Source of the DNA: Phoronis ovalis
Lineage: Eukaryota; Phoronida; Phoronidae
Length of the DNA: 12,216 nt
Reading direction: 5' to 3'
NCBI GenBank assembly: GCA_028565635.1
Contig: JAOXYB010046857.1
Location: 1 to 12,216 of the forward strand
Position 1 is the first letter of the stretch. Every line of letters begins with the position of its first letter. Under the pieces are notes generated by a model. It ran no database searches and was not told where the DNA came from. It saw only the letters and a list, made by a program, of their open reading frames with translations. The position numbers and the translations under genes were made by a program. This document shows positions 8,387 to 12,216 of the stretch, in pieces.

Positions 8387-9085
8387 AACAATACCAGTCT
8401 GGAGGAGGAGGTATCAGTATTTTACAGGGACCTTAAAATGACCATAGAAGTGATCCCAAAACATAACTTTGTTCTGGTTGGGGGCGACATGAATGCAAAG
8501 ATAAGATGCTCAGAAGCCAAACATACATATCATCACACCACCAATCGAAATGGGGAATTGCTGTTGGATTTTGTGAATGAACTAGATCTCATTCCTACCA
8601 ACTTAAAATTCCAAAAACGAAAAGGTAAATTGTGGACCTTTACATATCCAACAGGATATATAGCTCAACTAGACTACACCATGGTACAAGCAAAATGGAA
8701 GAACAGTGTTCAGAACACAGAGTCCTACAATTCATTCAAAAGTGTCTGATAGAATCATCGCATTGTTACAAGTTGCATTACCCTTAGCCTTAGAGCACCA
8801 AAATGGACATCCCAAAAACGAATACTGTTGGATTGGAAAGTACTAGAAAGAGATGTAGAAATGCAGAAGAAATCCGCAACCGAAGTGAAGAACAGATTCT
8901 CTGTACTGTCTAGAAATGCAAAAGACCCTTGCGAGTAGTACAAGTATCTAGTCCAAGCTAACAAAGAAATAGCCCCAACCATACCACCAAAAAATAAAAA
9001 AAAAGTCAAAACAAAAGCAACAACCTTATATGATGATGCATTGGTTACCAGCTTGAGAAGAAAAATAGAAGCAAAATGAGTGACA
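8387..9085 (+). pseudogene. LINE endonuclease (APE-type) C-terminal part and linker, broken
   Basis: One frame holds EEEVSVFYRDLK, then VGGDMNAKI (Asp codon 8486-8488, the GDxN active-site motif), NRNGELLLDFVNEL, LWTFTYPTGYIAQLDYTMV and KWKNSV. The expected SDHRI motif falls at 8747-8760, where tandem stops TGA TAG and a small insertion replace SD before NHRIVT. The same frame then continues as TLSLRAPKW and VKNRFSVLS to further stops at 8936 and 9077. The N-terminal half of the nuclease, with its catalytic Glu, is absent. In an active element this enzyme nicks target DNA to prime reverse transcription. Confidence 0.8.
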
Positions 9086-9092
9086 AAACCTG

Positions 9093-9396
9093 AAATATCA
9101 GCTCTCAGAGGCATACAGAACAGCAGAGAGCAATTTCTACAAAGATAGATTCGACATAGTATCTGAAAATTTTAACTACAATGACCCATCAGCAGCCTCG
9201 AAGATTATTAGCCATGTAACTGGGAGGAAGACAACAGCTCAGGGACGGTTAAATGAAAACACTCCAGAGGAAAGACAAAAACAATGGAAATATCACTTTG
9301 AAGCTCTACTAGGGGAAGAGCCTAACATACTGGATGATGATGAAGATATTATAAATATCTCAGCTTTCGACTTACCTATATCGTTGTATATCGATA
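9093..9396 (+). pseudogene. LINE linker between endonuclease and reverse transcriptase, broken
   Basis: After a frameshift, a second frame reads SEAYRTAESNFYKDRFDIV, then SKIISHVTGRKT, then PEERQKQWKYHFEALLGEEP. This is the usual pre-RT segment of such elements (pattern W...HF..LLG). Another frameshift near 9397 leads into PFTLEELTAVL. Confidence 0.75.
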
Positions 9397-10640
9397 GACC
9401 CATTTACTCTTGAAGAACTGACTGCAGTACTCGATCAAGACCACAAAATCAGGGAAACTCCAGGATTGCATGAAATACCGGTGGAATTTTGTAAAATCAA
9501 TGAGTTCAAAGACATCTTATTGATACTTTGTAACTACATTTTCAGTACATCACAAAAACCTGTTGAATTTACAACAAGCGGCATAGTCCCCTTGCCTAAG
9601 AAAGGAAATCTGAGCATAACAACTAACTACAGGGGTATAAGTCTGACTCCCATCGCAGCAAAGATATATAACTGTCTCATCTTAAACAGATGCAGAGGTC
9701 CTATAGAAGAAAAACTCAGATGGAACCAAAATGGATTCAGGAAAGGTAGAAATACTGTTGGACACATCTTAGAATAATGGAAGAAGTTGATATTGATAAC
9801 CTTCCACTGCTGGTTACATTCATTGACTTTCGTAAAGCATTTGACTCAGTTCACAGAGGAAAGAGGTTCAAAATACTCAAGAGCCTATGGAATCCCAGAG
9901 AAAATGGTCAATGGTATCAAAATCATGTATGACAACACAGAAGCGATAGTTCTAACACCTGATGGAAATACAGAGCCCTTTAAAATTAAAGCAGGGGTAT
10001 AACAAGGTGACACACTTGCCCCTTCTTGTTTATCATCATACTGGACTATATTATGATAAGAGCAACCAAAGACTAAGAACGTTTAGGCTTTACACTAAAA
10101 GAACGCCAGAGCTCAAGATACCCAAAGGAAGTCAAAGTGACCTTGATTTTGCAGATGATATTGAGCTATGTAGTAACAGCCAAAAAGATGGACAAGAACT
10201 ACTAACAAATGTGGAGAGATATGGTGGAAGAGTTGGTCTAAAACTAAATGTGAAGAAAACCGAGTATCTGACTGTTAACATCACTGATAAGATAGAAATC
10301 AAAACTCTAAGTGGAAATTCCCTAAAGGAGGTTATCAACTACCAGTCCCTAGGATCACTTGTAAGAGATAGTGCTCATGAAATAAAGAAGAAAATAGGCA
10401 TGGCATGGAATGCCTGCAATAAAATGGATATTATCTGGAAATCAAAACTAGATCGTAGGACAAAATTAGACGTATTCAAGACAACAGTGACATCCATTAT
10501 CATGTACGGATCCGATACGTGGACAATAACACCAGAATTGGAAAGCAAGCTAGATGGATGTTATACCAGACTTCTGAGGAAATGCCTAAATATTCACTGG
10601 AGCCAGCACATGACTAACGCTGAACTGTATGGAAAGGAAG
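9397..10640 (+). pseudogene. LINE reverse transcriptase, broken by frameshifts
   Basis: The RT blocks are in correct order but scattered over three frames. They are HEIPVEF (about 9469), IVPLPKKGN and NYRGISLTPIAAKIYN (about 9583-9675), NQNGFRKGRNTVGHIL, motif A FIDFRKAFD (about 9819-9845), YGIPEKMVNGIKIMYDN, motif B QGDTLAP (preceded by a TAA at 10000-10002 where Gln is usual), motif C FADD (10148-10159), then the thumb region IWKSKLDRRTKLDVF and YGSDTWT. Both catalytic aspartate motifs are still readable. Frameshifts lie near 9770, 9875, 10020 and 10070, with another TAA at 10074. It would have copied the element's own RNA. Confidence 0.85.
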
Positions 10641-10892
10641 CAAAACTGTCCTAAAATACGACAGAGGCGTTTCAAATTGGCAGGTCACTCCTACAGAAAC
10701 GTAAAGGAACCAGTATCCAAATTAGTCACCTGGTCACCAAAACACGGAAAGAGGAATCGAGGCAGACAGAAACTCAGCTATATTGATATCATAGCTAGGG
10801 ACATTGGGGTGCTTAGAGAAGATCTACCAAATTTGATGAAGGACAGAATAGAATGGGCTAAACTCACCAGCTATCCGGCTTTAGCCGACTAG
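10641..10892 (+). pseudogene. LINE C-terminal domain remnant
   Basis: A frameshift near 10645 separates it from the RT. It reads KIRQRRFKLAGHSYRN, then PKHGKRNRGRQKLSYIDII, then DLPNLMKDRIEWAKL, ending at TAG 10890-10892. This is the basic tail (RRxxxAGH...KRxRGR) found after the RT in this kind of element and may help bind RNA or DNA (inference). The stop appears original, since the element ends within about 20 bases. Confidence 0.75.
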
Positions 10893-10965
10893 AGACAGAG
10901 AGAGAGTAATTAACAGCTGCAGATAAGAAACAAGAATATTCTATAGTTGAACATCTGAGTATTTC

Positions 10966-11432
10966 ACTTACATAAAGTAAGCTCCAGTTCAGATTCAGAT
11001 TCAAAAAAATTAAAATTAAAATGCTCCAAATGGCAAGTATTTGATAAAAACAATGACTTTTCACAATTTTTTTGTTTCTGCTAATTTTTCCCCACGATTG
11101 TCGGTGAAGGTTCTGAAATATTTCGAACGATTTTTTTTAATATATTCACAGATTTTTAGCAACAAAATGCAGAAGCAGGAGATATTAGTTAGAAAAGAAT
11201 CTTTATATACTCCTAAAAAACTCATAAAAAAACATTTTGTTGCTAAAAATTTGTGAAAATATTCAGAAAAATCGTTTGAATATTTCAGAACCTTCACCGA
11301 TAATCATGGGGAAAAATTAGTAGAAACAAAAAACTTGGGAAAAGTCATTGTTTTTATGAAATACTTGCCATTTAGATCATTTAAATTTTTTTTAAAATCT
11401 GAATCTGAATCTGGAGCTCACTTTACGTACGT
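10966..11432. mobile_element. Fold-back element with 9-bp target duplication (Mutator-like MITE)
   Basis: The left arm (10966-11169) and the right arm (11233-11432) are inverted copies, about 85-90% alike by eye. Shared blocks include GGCAAGTATTT, ATAAAAACAATGACTTTTC, TCGGTGAAGGTTCTGAAATA and TTTTTAGCAACAAAATG, joined by a 63-base loop. The tips read ACTTACATAAAGTAAGCTCC on the left and ACGTACGTAAAGTGAGCTCC on the complement of the right. GAGTATTTC flanks both sides exactly (10957-10965 and 11433-11441). A 9-bp duplication together with long terminal inverted repeats is typical of Mutator-like elements. No transposase is encoded, so it would depend on an enzyme supplied elsewhere. The open frames on both strands here are only by-products of the AT-rich arms. 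Confidence 0.8.
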
Positions 11433-11441
11433 GAGTATTTC

Positions 11442-11568
11442 TAGGATTCAATCTAGTCAAATAGCTCCTTCTCTAAGTATTGTTCTGGGCTGGCCCTATA
11501 TAACAAATAACATTTTATGCAAGCTTGGGGTGTGTGCTGGGTATTTCCAACAAATCAATTAAAGAAAC
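11442..11568. other. Unassigned flanking DNA
   Basis: 127 bases with no coding similarity and no repeat recognised. It separates the fold-back element from the AT-rich stretch. Confidence 0.5.
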
Positions 11569-11700
11569 GATAAAAAAAAAATGTTTTTGAAAATTTCATA
11601 AAAATCAGAATTAATAAAAATAATTTTGAAACGATTAATTATTAATAAAATTTCATAAAAAATCGAATTACAGTTAAAACAACATTAAAAATCAATTTTT
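11569..11700. repeat. Very AT-rich stretch with a 57-base direct repeat
   Basis: AAATTTCATAAAAATCAGAATTA begins at 11591 and a near-copy begins at 11648 (AAATTTCATAAAAAATCGAATTA), a spacing of 57 bases. The A-rich content makes part of the likeness expected by chance, but the shared TTTCATAAAAA-TC-GAATTA is longer than composition alone would suggest. Confidence 0.45.
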
Positions 11701-11704
11701 ATGG

Positions 11705-11726
11705 CCATCCACATAGTGGTGGATGG
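11705..11726. repeat. Hairpin CCATCCAC/GTGGATGG
   Basis: A perfect 8-bp inverted repeat with a 6-base loop. It marks the change from AT-rich DNA to the more GC-balanced repeat that follows, and may be the edge of a repeat family member (inference). Confidence 0.5.
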
Positions 11727-11772
11727 GCATATAGTCGCAGTGTAGGTATTGTTGTCGTCGTCATTGTATGTA

Positions 11773-12098
11773 ACACATTTTTTTGTCTTGTGATAACAGC
11801 TTCAGTTTTTATCCAATCAGTTTCATATTCAGCACCGGATAAATACAGGTCAAAGTGCAGGTCGGATATAATTTTGACCTCGATTACTTCCAACATGGCC
11901 AACTGGCGGCCATGTTTGTACCCGAGAGTGCACCTCGCGTTGTGCCCATTTCGGGGAAAGACAAAGCGTTGACTTGATGCTTTGAAGGTGGATTCACGAA
12001 GGCCTTGGGTTGGTGGGCGTATTAGGCCAGGTGACATTTCGAAATGACCTTTAGAAGTAGGTCAAATGTTGACACAAATCTTTGACAATTTTTGTTGT
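11773..12098. repeat. First copy of an approximately 326-base tandem repeat
   Basis: Its first 120 or so bases match those starting at 12099. Shared blocks include GCTTCAGTTTTTATC, GATCAG or AATCAG, GGATAAATACAGGTCAAA and TGCAG. The open frames found on both strands here have no recognisable protein similarity and are not called as genes. Confidence 0.7.
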
Positions 12099-12216
12099 AC
12101 ACCTTCTTTGTCGCGTAATGACTGCTTCAGTTTTTATCTGATCAGCTTTATATTTGGTACAGGATAAATACAGGTCAAAATGCAGATTGTCTGTCATTTC
12201 GACATGGATCACTTTC
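12099..12216. repeat. Second copy of the approximately 326-base repeat, cut by the window edge
   Basis: It lines up with 11773 onward from ACAC through GGATAAATACAGGTCAAA and on to the last base. Roughly a quarter to a third of positions differ, so the duplication is not recent. Its length and any further copies cannot be seen from this window. Confidence 0.65.

Larger units (their letters stand above)
8386..10910 (+). mobile_element. 5'-truncated, inactive non-LTR retrotransposon (LINE, RTE/CR1/jockey-like)
   Basis: This is one plus-strand element holding, in order, the C-terminal half of an APE-type endonuclease, a linker, a full set of reverse-transcriptase motifs and a C-terminal domain. 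TAACAGCTG occurs directly before it (8377-8385) and directly after it (10911-10919), as expected for a target-site duplication. The coding homology starts within a few bases of the left copy, so the 5' truncation took place at insertion. After the last stop only about 18 bases remain, mostly GA repeats (AGAGACAGAGAGAGAG). That very short 3' end favours an RTE-type element, but the clade is not proven. At least six stops and about seven frameshifts make it dead. Confidence 0.85.

Noticed and set aside
8755-9114. 119-codon open frame on the minus strand
   Set aside because: It is antisense to the LINE linker, whose plus-strand reading matches known element motifs. The minus-strand protein resembles nothing I recognise.
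11041-11297. Overlapping open frames on both strands
   Set aside because: They fall within the arms and loop of the fold-back element and mirror each other because of the inverted repeat.
11699-12037. 112-codon open frame on the minus strand
   Set aside because: It lies across a tandem repeat and a hairpin, has no recognisable domain, and its second half does not recur as a frame in the next repeat copy.
1-12216. Prokaryotic features, CRISPR array, tRNA or rRNA genes
   Set aside because: No spaced identical repeats, no cloverleaf with the B-box pattern and no rRNA signature was seen. The splice structure shows the DNA is eukaryotic.

Overview
This is eukaryotic (metazoan) genomic DNA, not a prokaryotic operon region. 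The left half is an interrupted gene with short exons and GT-AG introns, and the right half is AT-rich flanking DNA full of decayed transposable elements. The species cannot be named from the sequence. A compact intron-rich gene beside a LINE and several small inverted-repeat elements fits an invertebrate better than a mammal, but that is inference.

Positions 227-6755 (+ strand) hold the last 14 exons of midasin (MDN1, yeast Rea1), the giant AAA+ ATPase that remodels pre-60S ribosomal particles. The fourteen exons join in a single reading frame through 13 introns and give 810 residues plus a stop at 6753-6755. The first eight exons encode the acidic, glutamine- and asparagine-rich flexible linker. 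Exons 9-10 encode the highly conserved segment before the MIDAS domain. Exons 10-14 encode the von Willebrand A-type MIDAS domain, with its DDSSS metal-binding loop at 4737-4751 and the SDGRG loop near 6077. The AAA+ ring and the start of the gene lie to the left of the window.

Just past the stop is a possible ATTAAA poly(A) signal (6772-6777). About 110 bp downstream of the gene end, at 6819-6876, there is a second, diverged copy of the last codons, the stop and the ATTAAA, in which every coding indel is a multiple of three.

The region from 7123 to the end is a patchwork of repeats. (1) 7127-8101 is a TTAA-flanked element with long diverged terminal inverted repeats. (2) 8386-10910 is a 5'-truncated, heavily mutated non-LTR retrotransposon (LINE) with endonuclease and reverse-transcriptase remains, flanked by a 9-bp direct repeat TAACAGCTG. 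(3) 10966-11432 is a fold-back element with about 200-bp inverted arms and a 9-bp target duplication GAGTATTTC, as in Mutator-like elements. (4) 11569-11700 is an AT-rich stretch with a short direct repeat. (5) A repeat with a period of about 326 bp runs from 11773 off the right edge. I see no RNA gene, CRISPR array or second host gene. I do not see evidence for a new biochemical system. The most unusual signals are the duplicated gene end and the clean target-site duplications of the inserted elements.
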